Below, one piece after another: positions 20,506-29,804 of a stretch of DNA of 64,000 nt; the first letter of the stretch is position 1; each line of letters opens with the position of its first letter. The stretch comes from CAZBMJ01 sp964493205. GTDB lineage: Bacteria > Myxococcota > UBA727 > JABDBI01. Location: assembly GCA_964493205.1 (NCBI GenBank), contig CAZBMJ010000002.1, positions 62,001 to 126,000 of the forward strand, given 5' to 3'. The notes under the pieces were generated by a model that ran no database searches, had not been told where the DNA came from, and saw only the letters and a program-made list of their open reading frames with translations. Made by a program: the position numbers and the translations under genes.

Positions 20506-20811
20506 ATGAGTAAGAAAATAATTCAACTAAGTACAAAACAATGTGGTAGATGTCAAGTAGCTAAAAGACATATAGAAAAAACACTTAAAAATCCTCATAT
20601 ACAGTATGAGTATATTTCTTTAGCAGATGAAACTAAAGAATATACTAGAGATACTATAAATGAATACTGGAATGAAGTGCATGAAAACTTCAATAGACAT
20701 GAAGAAAACTTTAATATAAATATTATACCATCATTACCATCATTTATATTAAAAGAAGATGAAACTTACAGACAAATTACACAAGAAGAAGTATATAATT
20801 TAATCACATAA
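20506..20811 (+). CDS. Thioredoxin/glutaredoxin-like protein
   Basis: 101 residues. CGRC at residues 13-16, after the strand KIIQLSTKQ, is a redox active site. The later INIIPSLPSFIL supplies the cis-proline loop (IP) and strand of the thioredoxin fold. Phage glutaredoxins usually feed ribonucleotide reductase; no reductase is in this window, so its partner is unknown. An A-rich leader precedes the ATG, behind the terminator at 20428, so a promoter must lie in 20455-20505 or read-through occurs. Confidence 0.75.
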   Translation: MSKKIIQLSTKQCGRCQVAKRHIEKTLKNPHIQYEYISLADETKEYTRDTINEYWNEVHENFNRHEENFNINIIPSLPSFILKEDETYRQITQEEVYNLIT

Positions 20812-20813
20812 TT

Positions 20814-21005
20814 ATGACAGTACAACAACTAAAAGAAAGAATTAGACATCTCGCAGGACATAATGAAATAGTATTTTTTCCTGAAGGTTCTATAGAAGAT
20901 GGAGAAGGTAATAATCTCATGGCAGGTATAGGATACTTTGACCTAGAGGAGAAAGATTATGTTTATTTAGGAGATATAGTTGTATTAGATGATGAAGAAG
21001 ATTAA
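20814..21005 (+). CDS. 63-residue acidic hypothetical protein
   Basis: MTVQQLKERIRHLAGHNEIV, then a Gly-rich middle and an acidic end (DIVVLDDEED). The head-and-tail composition resembles small phage proteins of unknown role. Overlaps the next gene by 17 bases. Confidence 0.45.
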   Translation: MTVQQLKERIRHLAGHNEIVFFPEGSIEDGEGNNLMAGIGYFDLEEKDYVYLGDIVVLDDEED

Positions 21006-21186
21006 ACAGTGGATATTAAATCATAGTAATATAATAATTATTGTTATGATTATACTGTATTTATTGAAGTCTTATTTTTTAGGAATAACTATTTTCAATA
21101 TAGTTGTTGTAATATTGTTATTATTTTATATAATTTACACAAGATACAAAAATGTACAAAATAGAAAAGGAAGTAAATCATTATAG
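20989..21186 (+). CDS. Small membrane protein with two hydrophobic segments
   Basis: 65 residues. Segments at about residues 14-28 (IIIIVMIILYLLKSY) and 31-51 (GITIFNIVVVILLLFYIIYT) should span the membrane twice, with basic ends (MMKKIKQW, RYKNVQNRKGSK). Possible holin-like protein, but the lysis genes lie at 40.7-42.5 kb, so it may have another role. Confidence 0.5.
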   Translation: MMKKIKQWILNHSNIIIIVMIILYLLKSYFLGITIFNIVVVILLLFYIIYTRYKNVQNRKGSKSL

Positions 21187-21454
21187 AGATATTATTGATG
21201 AAGCAAAACAAACAGATTCTTATAAACAAGGTAATAAAAAGTTTGTAACAATAACTCCTAACTACGATAGTATTAGAGATACATTTGAAACAGATTTTAG
21301 TATGCCTCTATATCATCCTTTAGAAAATCAGCAAACTCCAAGAGTAGAATCTGCTATGCACTTTGAAGGACAGATATATAAAAAGTATAGTGTAGTGTTT
21401 ATAGAAGGTTTAGAATTAATAATATTAGGAATAGAAAGTAATGTCAGTAATTAA
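21152..21454 (+). CDS. 100-residue hypothetical protein
   Basis: MYKIEKEVNHYRDIIDEAKQ, then FVTITPNYDSIRDTFETDFS and a hydrophobic end (YSVVFIEGLELIILGI). Starts inside the membrane-protein gene and overlaps the next by 14 bases. No family is recognised. Confidence 0.45.
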   Translation: MYKIEKEVNHYRDIIDEAKQTDSYKQGNKKFVTITPNYDSIRDTFETDFSMPLYHPLENQQTPRVESAMHFEGQIYKKYSVVFIEGLELIILGIESNVSN

Positions 21455-21968
21455 AGGAAATCCTCAACATGATTTTAAAGAGCAGAATCCTCTTATATGT
21501 ACTATAAGGGGATTTTCTGATGTATATACTAAACATAAACCAGAGATAGCATCTAAGATATGTTGGGCAATGTTTATGATAGAAGAAGCAGATCAAGAAG
21601 ATAATCCTTTAGCTAGAATAAGCAATATCAAAGAAAGAACAGAAGAAGTACAAAAATCTTATTATAAGATAGATACAACAACACAAGAATATAAAAACTT
21701 AGTAGATGATTTTTCTAAATTTGCTTTAACAAAAGAGCAAACACTTTATAGAATACATGTACGTAAGTTTGAAGAAATGACATCTTATCTAGATACTCTG
21801 TCACTAGATGATGATAAACAGTTTGGTAAGTATATCCAAATTATGGATAAACTAAGTAAAATGTGGGCAGGATTAGAAATAGTAAAAGAGAGAATGGTTG
21901 AAGCAAAAAGTAAAAATAGAATTAGAGGAAATGCTCAACTATCTGTAAGAGAGAAAAGGAAACGATAA
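21441..21968 (+). CDS. Hypothetical protein directly before terminase; small terminase candidate
   Basis: 175 residues, largely helical (FEEMTSYLDTLSLDDDKQFG, YIQIMDKLSKMWAGLEIV, KERMVEAKSKNRIRGNAQL) with a basic C-terminus. Its stop and the terminase start share one base (TAATG). Position and helical content fit a small terminase subunit or a packaging accessory, but no DNA-binding signature of known small terminases is seen. crAss-like phages lack a clear, conserved small terminase, so the assignment stays open. Confidence 0.5.
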   Translation: MSVIKGNPQHDFKEQNPLICTIRGFSDVYTKHKPEIASKICWAMFMIEEADQEDNPLARISNIKERTEEVQKSYYKIDTTTQEYKNLVDDFSKFALTKEQTLYRIHVRKFEEMTSYLDTLSLDDDKQFGKYIQIMDKLSKMWAGLEIVKERMVEAKSKNRIRGNAQLSVREKRKR

Positions 21969-24298
21969 TGAGTATTAAGTTAGTAAGATTATTTCCAGAG
22001 CTTTTTAATATTAAACCTTTTGTAATAGGAGATCATCCAATATATCATCCTGAGACAAAAGATTATTTAGACTACTGGGAAGAGCAAGAGAAGAGATGTA
22101 TAGAGGGATTATGGGGATTAGATAAGAATGATAATGAAGGAGGATGGAGATTCTGTCCTCCTGTTCTATACTATTATATTAACTTTTGTGTAATAGAACA
22201 TGAAGATGAAAGAAATAACTCAACCATAATATTACCACCTAGTCTAAGAGATGTAGAGTGGTTATTTTTTTATAACTGGTTTATATGTAGAGGTTTCTCA
22301 GGATTTGAAGGTGATTATGAATATACATGTCATGAGTTAATAAGAAAATTAGAATCAGGAGAAAAACTTAATACTAAAGAAATATTAAAACTACAAAGAG
22401 CAGAAGGTGTTTTAAAACCTGATGGTAGTTATAAGAAATTTATACATCCAAGAGAATACTTATATAAGACATTTGATAAACCTCTAGGTCTTCCGTTATA
22501 TGCTAATGAAGCTAAAAACTTAATGGCACTTACACCTAGACGACAAGGTAAATCAATGTGGCTTATGGCAATACTTTCTCATGCATTTAAGTTCCATGGT
22601 GCTATTAGATTTGACCAAGAATACTTTAATCTTACAAGAGGTCCAAGTATTCTTATAGGTTCAGTATTAGCTAAAGCAGCAGATACACTTAAACACTTTT
22701 CATTCTTAGAAGAGTATCAAAAACATAATTTTGGTGCATGGGGAGATGGTGATGACTTTATTCCTGGCTACTTCTTTCAACAAGTATCAGGTTCTTTAAC
22801 TGTATCTAATCAGAAATCTCCTTATAGAAATGAATATGAAGAAAGAATAAATGGAGTAGTAACTAAGCAAGGTAAAGGAACTAGAATAGTTCATGTTACT
22901 TATGAAGATAACCCAGAAGCAGCAGTAGGACAAGGACCTATTATTTCTATTATAGAAGAAGTAGGTCTATTAACATCTCTACTTAAAGTATTAGGAGCTA
23001 ATGAACCTGGTCTTACCAGGAACAATAAATTTGGTTCTCACTTACTCATAGGTACTGCAGGTAACATGGAACGTATATTTGAGTCCAAGATGGTATTTGA
23101 AGAACCAGAAACATATAAGTTTCTAGGTTTTGAAGACTTATGGGAAAACAGACAAAAGGAAATAGGATTATTTATTCCAGGATATTATGTAGATAATGCA
23201 TTAAGAGATCCTCAAGGCAATCAAAACTTAGAGGCAGCTTTTGAATTAGAAATGCAAGAAAGAGCTAGATTATCTAAAGCAGATAATTCATATGCATTAG
23301 ACGCATATATGATGGCTAGACCACTAGTTCCTTCTGAAATGTTTTTATCAGGACAATCTAATATATTTCCTGTATCTTTACTTAGAGATCAGCTTAATAG
23401 AGTAGAAATAAGAGACTTATTTAATAGTCTTACTTATAAAGGAGAACTAGAGTGGAATGAAAGTAAAACAGGAGTTAAACTAAAACTAGATTTTAACAAT
23501 CAGCTTAAACCTATTATTAGTATGAAGCTAGATCAATATAAATCTAGTCTAAAAGGTTGTATTGTTTTTTATGAAGCACCTGAAGAAAATATACCTATTC
23601 CTACACAAAAGAGGTCTCTTTACAAAATAGTCTATGACCCTGTAAGAGATGATGTTGTAGGTACTTCCTTAGCTGCTATACTCGTATATAAGAGTACTTC
23701 AGAAGATGGATGGGCACTAGGTCTACAAGATGCTTTAGTAGCAGAATATATAGGAAGAGTAGATAAAGTAGATGATATGCATCAAATAGCAATTAAACTA
23801 GCTATTTATTACAATGCTAAAATTATGGTAGAAACAAACATACCAGATTTTGTACGTTATTGTAAGAATAATGGTTTTGCACATCTTCTACAAAGAAAAC
23901 CTATGAAAACTATCTCTAAGTCTGTTAAAGACCCAGGAAATAAGTATGAAGTAGGTATAGATATGACATCACCAGCTCTTCATGAACATGCAGAACAACT
24001 AGGAAGACAATGGTTACTTACAGAATGGAAAACAGATAGTACTGGTGAAACATTACTTAACTTACATAAATTAAACTCTCCTATGATACTTCAACAACTT
24101 ATGATGTATACAAGAGAAGACAAGAAAAGATATGATGCTGTTGCAGCACTCAAGTTACTTTGGTTATGGCTTAAAGAAGAAAAAGAAGAGCCTGTTAAAC
24201 AAGAAGCTAGAGAAGCAGCAATAGAAACAGTTGAAATGTATTATAACAAATTAACTAGAAAACAACAAACTACTAACGTTAATTACTACACGTATTAA
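21968..24298 (+). CDS. terL: Terminase large subunit
   Basis: 776 residues. LTPRRQGKSMWL (about residues 188-199) is the ATPase Walker A motif with an atypical R-R-Q-G-K-S loop. PIISIIEEVGLL (about 322-333) is a Walker B strand with the catalytic Glu. The nuclease half begins at about residue 550 with KIVYDPVRDDVVGT (first acidic strand) and MVETNIPDFVRY, and ends with RYDAVAALKLLWLWL, carrying the late Asp. The length fits crAss-like terminases, which are long at the N-terminus. It translocates DNA into the procapsid and cuts it. The portal gene begins three bases later. Confidence 0.92.
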   Translation: MSIKLVRLFPELFNIKPFVIGDHPIYHPETKDYLDYWEEQEKRCIEGLWGLDKNDNEGGWRFCPPVLYYYINFCVIEHEDERNNSTIILPPSLRDVEWLFFYNWFICRGFSGFEGDYEYTCHELIRKLESGEKLNTKEILKLQRAEGVLKPDGSYKKFIHPREYLYKTFDKPLGLPLYANEAKNLMALTPRRQGKSMWLMAILSHAFKFHGAIRFDQEYFNLTRGPSILIGSVLAKAADTLKHFSFLEEYQKHNFGAWGDGDDFIPGYFFQQVSGSLTVSNQKSPYRNEYEERINGVVTKQGKGTRIVHVTYEDNPEAAVGQGPIISIIEEVGLLTSLLKVLGANEPGLTRNNKFGSHLLIGTAGNMERIFESKMVFEEPETYKFLGFEDLWENRQKEIGLFIPGYYVDNALRDPQGNQNLEAAFELEMQERARLSKADNSYALDAYMMARPLVPSEMFLSGQSNIFPVSLLRDQLNRVEIRDLFNSLTYKGELEWNESKTGVKLKLDFNNQLKPIISMKLDQYKSSLKGCIVFYEAPEENIPIPTQKRSLYKIVYDPVRDDVVGTSLAAILVYKSTSEDGWALGLQDALVAEYIGRVDKVDDMHQIAIKLAIYYNAKIMVETNIPDFVRYCKNNGFAHLLQRKPMKTISKSVKDPGNKYEVGIDMTSPALHEHAEQLGRQWLLTEWKTDSTGETLLNLHKLNSPMILQQLMMYTREDKKRYDAVAALKLLWLWLKEEKEEPVKQEAREAAIETVEMYYNKLTRKQQTTNVNYYTY

Positions 24299-24300
24299 AG

Positions 24301-26823
24301 ATGAATGAAAATAATAATTTAGGTGTACCTATTAGTCATGCTAGCATAAAGAGACATAAAACTTCTTATGAGCAAAAAAAATCTAATGACTGGGCATGGT
24401 TAAAGGAATGGATAGATTACTTTTGTAATTCTGTTCATTTAGACTCAGAAGAAATAGAAAAAATTCTTCTTAACTATAGACTTTATAATGGGAGAGGTGT
24501 TTATAAAACACAAGTAGATTCTCCAATGATGAGTAAAGATTTAGAAGAAGAAGGTTACTATTTTAATAGCGAAGATATTCCTCACTTTGACATTATAACA
24601 CCTATTGCTAAATCCTTATATGGACAGCAACAATTAATGCCTTTTAAACCTATAGTTACAGATTCTTCTTTTAACAATGTAAACTCTCGTAAGAAGAAAA
24701 GAATAGAACTATTCCAAGAATACATAAATGAAACTATAATCAATCCTACTAGAGAACAAGCTATGCAGGAATGGTTACTAGAAAATCAAATAGAAGATAT
24801 AAACATGCTGCCTCCTGATATGCAGGAACAAGCACAATCTCAAATACAAGGTAAGTCTCAAGCTATGATGCCTGAAGATATAGACAGGTATATGGCTTCA
24901 GATTATAAATCTCCTAGAGAAACACAACTACAACAAATAACAGAATTCACTATTAGGAGAGATAAGTTAAAATTCTGGACAGATGAAAACTTTAAACACT
25001 TACTTATATCAGGTGGACAGTTTTATGAAACATGTATAAGACATAAAAAAGCTTTTACTAGAATTTGTAATCCTATAGGATACACATCTGGTGGTCCAGA
25101 GGATGCTATGTTTGAGGAAGATAAAGATTGGCAAATATATGAAGAGCAAATTACTTTAGCTACTTTATTTAGAGACCATGGTGCTGAAATAACAGAAGGA
25201 GATCTTAAAAAACTAAGAGAATTTGATCCTACTACTTCTACAAGAAATAGAGGAGAGTTTCCAGAACCTATGGCTACTAAGTTAGCAGAGTTTGATGCAG
25301 AAACAGGTATATTTGATTTTGCACCTAAAAATCTTAAAACAAGAGAAGGACAAGATTTCTTATTAGGTCTTTATGCTAAATTTGGAAACATAAACTCTAA
25401 TGATAAGTTGTTTACAAGAAAAACAGTAGCTTTTAAATCTCTTAGAAAATTTAAACTAGTTACTAGATATGATATCAAAAAGAATACTTATGAAGAATTC
25501 TGGGTAGATGGAGCATATCAAAAAAATCCTAAAAAGGATATCAAAGTAGATACGCACTGGTTTCCTCATGCTTTTATGGGAAGGAGAGTAGAATTTGGTT
25601 CTGCAGATAACTATTTATATTTTGATTTAGGTCCAGTACCTAATCAGTATAAAAGTGTGTTAGAACCATGGAATATAACAATGCCTTTCATGGGTGTTAA
25701 GTATTCTACTCTATTTGGAAATACACCTAATGTAGCTCCAATGGATTTAGCTAAAAAATGGCAAGATAAATTCAACATTAAGTTAGCACTTATACAAGAA
25801 AAAGAAAATACAGATGTAGGTAGAATATTTGCTATAGCTACATCACTTAAACCTAAAGATTGGTCTTTTGCTAAGTGGATGACTATGGCTAAGTATGGTA
25901 AGATATTACCATTAGATACCAATGGAGAGATGATGAATGGTATAGATGCTCAAATATTTAAAACATTTGACCTTAGACAAATAGATGAAATATCTCAACA
26001 CCTTCAACATTTAGATTGGATTAGACATCAAGCTGCTCTAGCTATGAACTATAATCCACAAAGACTAGGACAAATAGTTTCTTCTGAAGCTGTTAGAAAT
26101 AGTCAACAAAATATACAACAATCTACATATCAAACACAAGACCTATTTACTCTTCATAATGAAGTAGTAGAAAGAGTTTTAAATCGTCACATTAATAATG
26201 AGCGTATAGCTCTTATGGATAATGACTTTGTAGCATCTTATGTGTTAGATGATATGTCTATTGCTGAACTTAATCTAGATAAAGAACTTCTAGATGCTGC
26301 AGAAGTAGGAATTATCTTAAGAAACTCTTCAGAAGATTTCAACAACCTTAGAGAGATTAAACAAGATAGTCAAGCTATGATACAAAACGGAATGATAACA
26401 TTCCCAGAGTACATTAGACTTAAAATGGCTAATAATATGGCAGATGCTCTTAACATAGCAGAGAGAGCTGAGAAGAAATTATTACAAAGACAACAAGAAC
26501 AACAACAAGCTCAAGCTGAACAAGCACAACAAATAGAACAAATGCGTGCAGATCTTGAGAGAGAAAAAGTAGAGCGTGAAGCTTCTAATAAAGCTGCTGA
26601 AAGAGAGTCTCAAGAGTTTAGAGAGAAAATTAGAGCTACTATGATGGCTAATCAAATGGATATAGACAAAGATGGTAGAAGTGATATCTTACAAGTTAAA
26701 GATATGGATAGTATAGAAAAATCTAAGGATAGAGATTTAGATGAAAAACTTTTAGATAAAAAACTTAAAGCTGATATGGAGAGAGAACGCATAAAAGCTA
26801 AAAGTAAAACAAAAACAACATAA
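24301..26823 (+). CDS. Portal protein
   Basis: 840 residues. It directly follows terminase. The first 560 residues are mixed fold with DWAWLKEWIDYF near the start; a long helical stretch around residues 520-620 (MTMAKYGKILPL, DEISQHLQHLDWIRHQAALA, MNYNPQRLGQI) suits the portal stem and crown. From about residue 710 it is a Gln/Glu-rich coiled coil (QRQQEQQQAQAEQAQQIEQM) ending in a charged Lys/Asp tail. Size, place and helical tail agree with crAss-like portals. It would form the 12-subunit DNA entry ring. Confidence 0.82.
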   Translation: MNENNNLGVPISHASIKRHKTSYEQKKSNDWAWLKEWIDYFCNSVHLDSEEIEKILLNYRLYNGRGVYKTQVDSPMMSKDLEEEGYYFNSEDIPHFDIITPIAKSLYGQQQLMPFKPIVTDSSFNNVNSRKKKRIELFQEYINETIINPTREQAMQEWLLENQIEDINMLPPDMQEQAQSQIQGKSQAMMPEDIDRYMASDYKSPRETQLQQITEFTIRRDKLKFWTDENFKHLLISGGQFYETCIRHKKAFTRICNPIGYTSGGPEDAMFEEDKDWQIYEEQITLATLFRDHGAEITEGDLKKLREFDPTTSTRNRGEFPEPMATKLAEFDAETGIFDFAPKNLKTREGQDFLLGLYAKFGNINSNDKLFTRKTVAFKSLRKFKLVTRYDIKKNTYEEFWVDGAYQKNPKKDIKVDTHWFPHAFMGRRVEFGSADNYLYFDLGPVPNQYKSVLEPWNITMPFMGVKYSTLFGNTPNVAPMDLAKKWQDKFNIKLALIQEKENTDVGRIFAIATSLKPKDWSFAKWMTMAKYGKILPLDTNGEMMNGIDAQIFKTFDLRQIDEISQHLQHLDWIRHQAALAMNYNPQRLGQIVSSEAVRNSQQNIQQSTYQTQDLFTLHNEVVERVLNRHINNERIALMDNDFVASYVLDDMSIAELNLDKELLDAAEVGIILRNSSEDFNNLREIKQDSQAMIQNGMITFPEYIRLKMANNMADALNIAERAEKKLLQRQQEQQQAQAEQAQQIEQMRADLEREKVEREASNKAAERESQEFREKIRATMMANQMDIDKDGRSDILQVKDMDSIEKSKDRDLDEKLLDKKLKADMERERIKAKSKTKTT

Positions 26824-26856
26824 ATATTAATTAATCGGATAAAAGACTATATATGT

Positions 26857-26938
26857 ATAAAATAGCATGTAACAAAAATACATAGTGAAGAAGAAAAATC
26901 TTTAGTGACTAAGTATAATTATCACAATGCTATTTTAT
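26857..26938. repeat. 12-bp inverted repeat overlapping a promoter region
   Basis: ATAAAATAGCAT (26857-26868) is perfectly complementary to ATGCTATTTTAT (26927-26938), enclosing 58 bases and ending 8 bases before the -7 box at 26946. It could be an operator, a loop for two bound proteins, or the stem of an untranslated leader end. Confidence 0.55.
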
Positions 26939-26945
26939 ATATATA

Positions 26946-26953
26946 TAATTTTG
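26946..26953 (+). promoter_or_regulatory. Bacteroidota-type -7 box before the scaffold and capsid genes
   Basis: TAATTTTGCAC stands 29 bases before the ATG at 26982, in the only sizeable gap between portal and scaffold genes. It would give the capsid genes extra transcription. Confidence 0.6.
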
Positions 26954-26981
26954 CACCCAGTAAGAAAAAAGTAAAAAAATT

Positions 26982-28112
26982 ATGAGCAGAAAAGTAGGCG
27001 AATTTAGTGTAGATAATGGGTCTGTTTTAATTAACACCTCTATACAAGATTTATTTGATGATGAAACTATCACAGGACGTGAAGCAGAAGTCATTGAAGA
27101 AGAAACAGAGTACTATACAAGTACTTTAGAAGATGACGATACAGTAGAAGAAACTGTAGAGGAAACTACAGATGAAGTAGAGACTACTGAAGATGAATCT
27201 GAAGAGGAATCTTTAGAAGAAGAAAGTTCAGAAGAAGTAGAGGATACTACTAATTTTAAAGATTATAGTAATGCAGCTATTTTAGCATTAAGTTTAAAAG
27301 ACTTAGAACCAGATTTAATTGATGTTGAAGTTAATAAAAATCTAGATGCAGAACAGCTAATTAATATTGTTAAATCATCTGTAGAAAAACAAAGAACTTC
27401 TATCAAAGAAGAAGTAGCATCTAAATATGAAGCAGCCGCAGAATATATAGAAGAAGTTATTAATGGTATGAGCCAACAATCTTTACAAGCTGCTCTATAT
27501 AATAAACAAATAGCAGACATTCAACTAACAGGTGAAGAATCTGATGAAGATTTAGAATCATTAGTTAAACCTTATCTTTTACAAAGAGGTACTCTAGAAT
27601 CTGAAATAGATGATATGATACAAGTATTTAAAGATAAAGGTACTCTATATGAAAAAGCAGAACAATCTATAGTCTTTCATAAAGAAAGAGAAAGACAAAT
27701 TATAGATGAAAATAAAAAAGCAAGAGAAGAATATATTAAACAACAAATTTTAGCTAAAGAACAAGCAGCCAAAACTATACGAGATATAATTGGTAAAGGT
27801 TCAGCTAAAGGACTTTCTATTTCTAAGGATTTAGAAACTGCTATCTTCAAACCTACAGAAATTGTAGAAGATGTAGATCAGCAAGGTAGAAAAGTTATAT
27901 ATAAAGTTCCTTTAATTGAAGTTAAGTATAAAGAATTTTATAATGATGTAGAACAACAAGTAGCATTTATGCAGTTGTTAGCTAATAATTTTGATTTTAC
28001 TTCTCTTACAACTAAAGCAAAAAGCAAAGTTAACAAAGAATTATTAAACATAATTAATAATAGAACAACCTCTACAACTGGAGGAAGTACAAAAAATTAC
28101 TTTTCAGATTAA
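26982..28112 (+). CDS. Acidic, helical protein, putative scaffold
   Basis: 376 residues. Residues 35-85 are extraordinarily acidic (EEETEYYTSTLEDDDTVEET, VEDT), giving a very low charge. The rest is helical, with heptad-like stretches (IDENKKAREEYIKQQILAKE). Position between portal and major capsid protein, acidity and coiled-coil content are typical of a scaffolding protein that holds the procapsid shape. The fit to a named family was not established, so scaffold is an inference from context and composition. Confidence 0.6.
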   Translation: MSRKVGEFSVDNGSVLINTSIQDLFDDETITGREAEVIEEETEYYTSTLEDDDTVEETVEETTDEVETTEDESEEESLEEESSEEVEDTTNFKDYSNAAILALSLKDLEPDLIDVEVNKNLDAEQLINIVKSSVEKQRTSIKEEVASKYEAAAEYIEEVINGMSQQSLQAALYNKQIADIQLTGEESDEDLESLVKPYLLQRGTLESEIDDMIQVFKDKGTLYEKAEQSIVFHKERERQIIDENKKAREEYIKQQILAKEQAAKTIRDIIGKGSAKGLSISKDLETAIFKPTEIVEDVDQQGRKVIYKVPLIEVKYKEFYNDVEQQVAFMQLLANNFDFTSLTTKAKSKVNKELLNIINNRTTSTTGGSTKNYFSD

Positions 28113-28135
28113 AATTATTAAAAATTTAAAACACA

Positions 28136-29674
28136 ATGGCACGATTAAAACCTACTAAGTGGGAGATATACGAAGAATCAGCTAAACAAGCACCTTATGG
28201 TAACTTTATTAGTGAGAATGTTCTTCTTGTAAATCATCCCAATTCAAAAAAAGCTGCTGTATTAACAGATAGTGTAATGCAATACGCTGCTACAGCAAGA
28301 CCTGCGTTAAGTGGGAAAAAAGCTACATTATGGGATTCTCTTGTTGGTAAAGGTAGAGAAAGAACTGTAGATGCAGATGAAGTAGAATGGTCACTAAAAG
28401 GTTCAGGAAAAATAGAAACACTAGCTAAGGAAAACCTTATGCCAGGTGTACTATTTCCAGGACATAATGGTGATGAATTTCAGATTAAATTAGATAATCC
28501 TAACTTTGTTCCTGGTGATACTTTAGCACCAGAGATAGCATGGGATCAACAAATGATAGTACAATATCTTCCTATTAAAGATGGTTTAGACTGGATTTAT
28601 ACAGGTAAGTTAGTTACTTTAGATCCTAATGCATATTTTGATCCAGAGCTTTTAACAGCAGGATTAAAATGGATTAAAATAGGTGCAGCTTATTCAGAAT
28701 ACTCTTCTGGTTATGGTAGCTTCCAAACTACAGGTAATACTTCTTATATCAAGTTTAAAACTTGGTTAAGTGACTGGGGTAAGAGAGCAGAAGTAACTAA
28801 TAAGGCACATGATCTTAATTTAGTTCTAAAACCTATAGATGATAAAGGAGTAGTCATTAATGGCATTCCTCAACAAGTTATCTCATGGGTAGAAGCAGAG
28901 TTTCTAGTAGAATCTAAATGGGAAAAAGAACTAATGTGCTGGTATGGTAGAGCTGCTGGTAAAAATATTATAGATCATACTTCAGGACTACACAGACGTA
29001 TAGGACCAGGTGTGATGGAATTCATGGAAGATGCAAACATCATAACTTATCCTTTAGGAAACTTTAGCATAGATGCGTTAGCAGAATTTATGATGGAAGT
29101 AGGCTGGGATACAATTTCTGCTGAAAATGCAAACATTGTAGTTAAAACAGGTAGAATGGGTATGAAGCAAGCTAGTGACTCTATTAGAGAGTTATATACT
29201 ATGCTTAATATAAATGTTCCATTTGAAAAATATGTAAGTTCAGGTAATACTTATCCTGGTTCTAATAGCCCAGGTTATAAAGTATTGAGTCCTCACTTCT
29301 TGCAAGTAGATTTAAATCCTTTTGGTTCATTAACATTTGAACACTTACCTATCCTAGATAACAGAGAACTTAATGGAGGTATTGTGCATCCTGATACAGG
29401 ATTACCACTTACATCTTACATGTACTTTGTAATGGATTATGGTCTAGGTTCTCATGGTAACGTAGAGCTTTTGAGGAAAAAAGATTCAGAAGTATTCACT
29501 TATATTTGTGGTACATGGTCTCCAGTAGGTCCTATTAATGGAAAAACAGGTAGAGGAGGTTTCATGGCATCTCATGATAGAAGGTCATATGATTTAGTAG
29601 CTGCAGATACCTTTGGTGTAAGGATTAAAGATGTTAATCTTTGTCTTATGTTGCTACCATCAGTAGGATATTAA
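28136..29674 (+). CDS. Major capsid protein
   Basis: 512 residues, following terminase, portal and scaffold. The start MARLKPTKWEIYEESAKQAP and strand-rich body agree with my recollection of crAss-like major capsid proteins (HK97-type fold), e.g. the stretch WVEAEFLVESKWEKELMCWY around residue 250 and late QVDLNPFGSLTFEHLPILDN. An abundant-protein codon pattern is visible. No cleavage site is obvious at the N-terminus. Function by context is strong; the family call is made from memory. Confidence 0.8.
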   Translation: MARLKPTKWEIYEESAKQAPYGNFISENVLLVNHPNSKKAAVLTDSVMQYAATARPALSGKKATLWDSLVGKGRERTVDADEVEWSLKGSGKIETLAKENLMPGVLFPGHNGDEFQIKLDNPNFVPGDTLAPEIAWDQQMIVQYLPIKDGLDWIYTGKLVTLDPNAYFDPELLTAGLKWIKIGAAYSEYSSGYGSFQTTGNTSYIKFKTWLSDWGKRAEVTNKAHDLNLVLKPIDDKGVVINGIPQQVISWVEAEFLVESKWEKELMCWYGRAAGKNIIDHTSGLHRRIGPGVMEFMEDANIITYPLGNFSIDALAEFMMEVGWDTISAENANIVVKTGRMGMKQASDSIRELYTMLNINVPFEKYVSSGNTYPGSNSPGYKVLSPHFLQVDLNPFGSLTFEHLPILDNRELNGGIVHPDTGLPLTSYMYFVMDYGLGSHGNVELLRKKDSEVFTYICGTWSPVGPINGKTGRGGFMASHDRRSYDLVAADTFGVRIKDVNLCLMLLPSVGY

Positions 29675-29685
29675 AATATTTTTAT

Positions 29686-29779
29686 CGGTATAAATAGAGG
29701 CAAATCATTTTTGCAGGTTAGAATTTAAAGGTTATAGTTACTCTTAGGACAAGAGGTGTGATACCGAGCCTCATTTTTT
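29686..29779 (+). promoter_or_regulatory. Crossed-stem RNA element after the capsid gene
   Basis: CGGTAT (29686-29691) pairs with ATACCG (29761-29766), and GAGGC (29697-29701) pairs with GCCTC (29768-29772). The stems cross, forming a pseudoknot or two exclusive states. CTCTT/AAGAG at 29741-29755 forms an inner hairpin, and seven T residues follow the second stem. It may be a partial terminator that sets the capsid-to-downstream expression ratio. Confidence 0.6.
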
Positions 29780-29804
29780 TAAAATAATAAAAAGTAAGTA
29801 AGCA

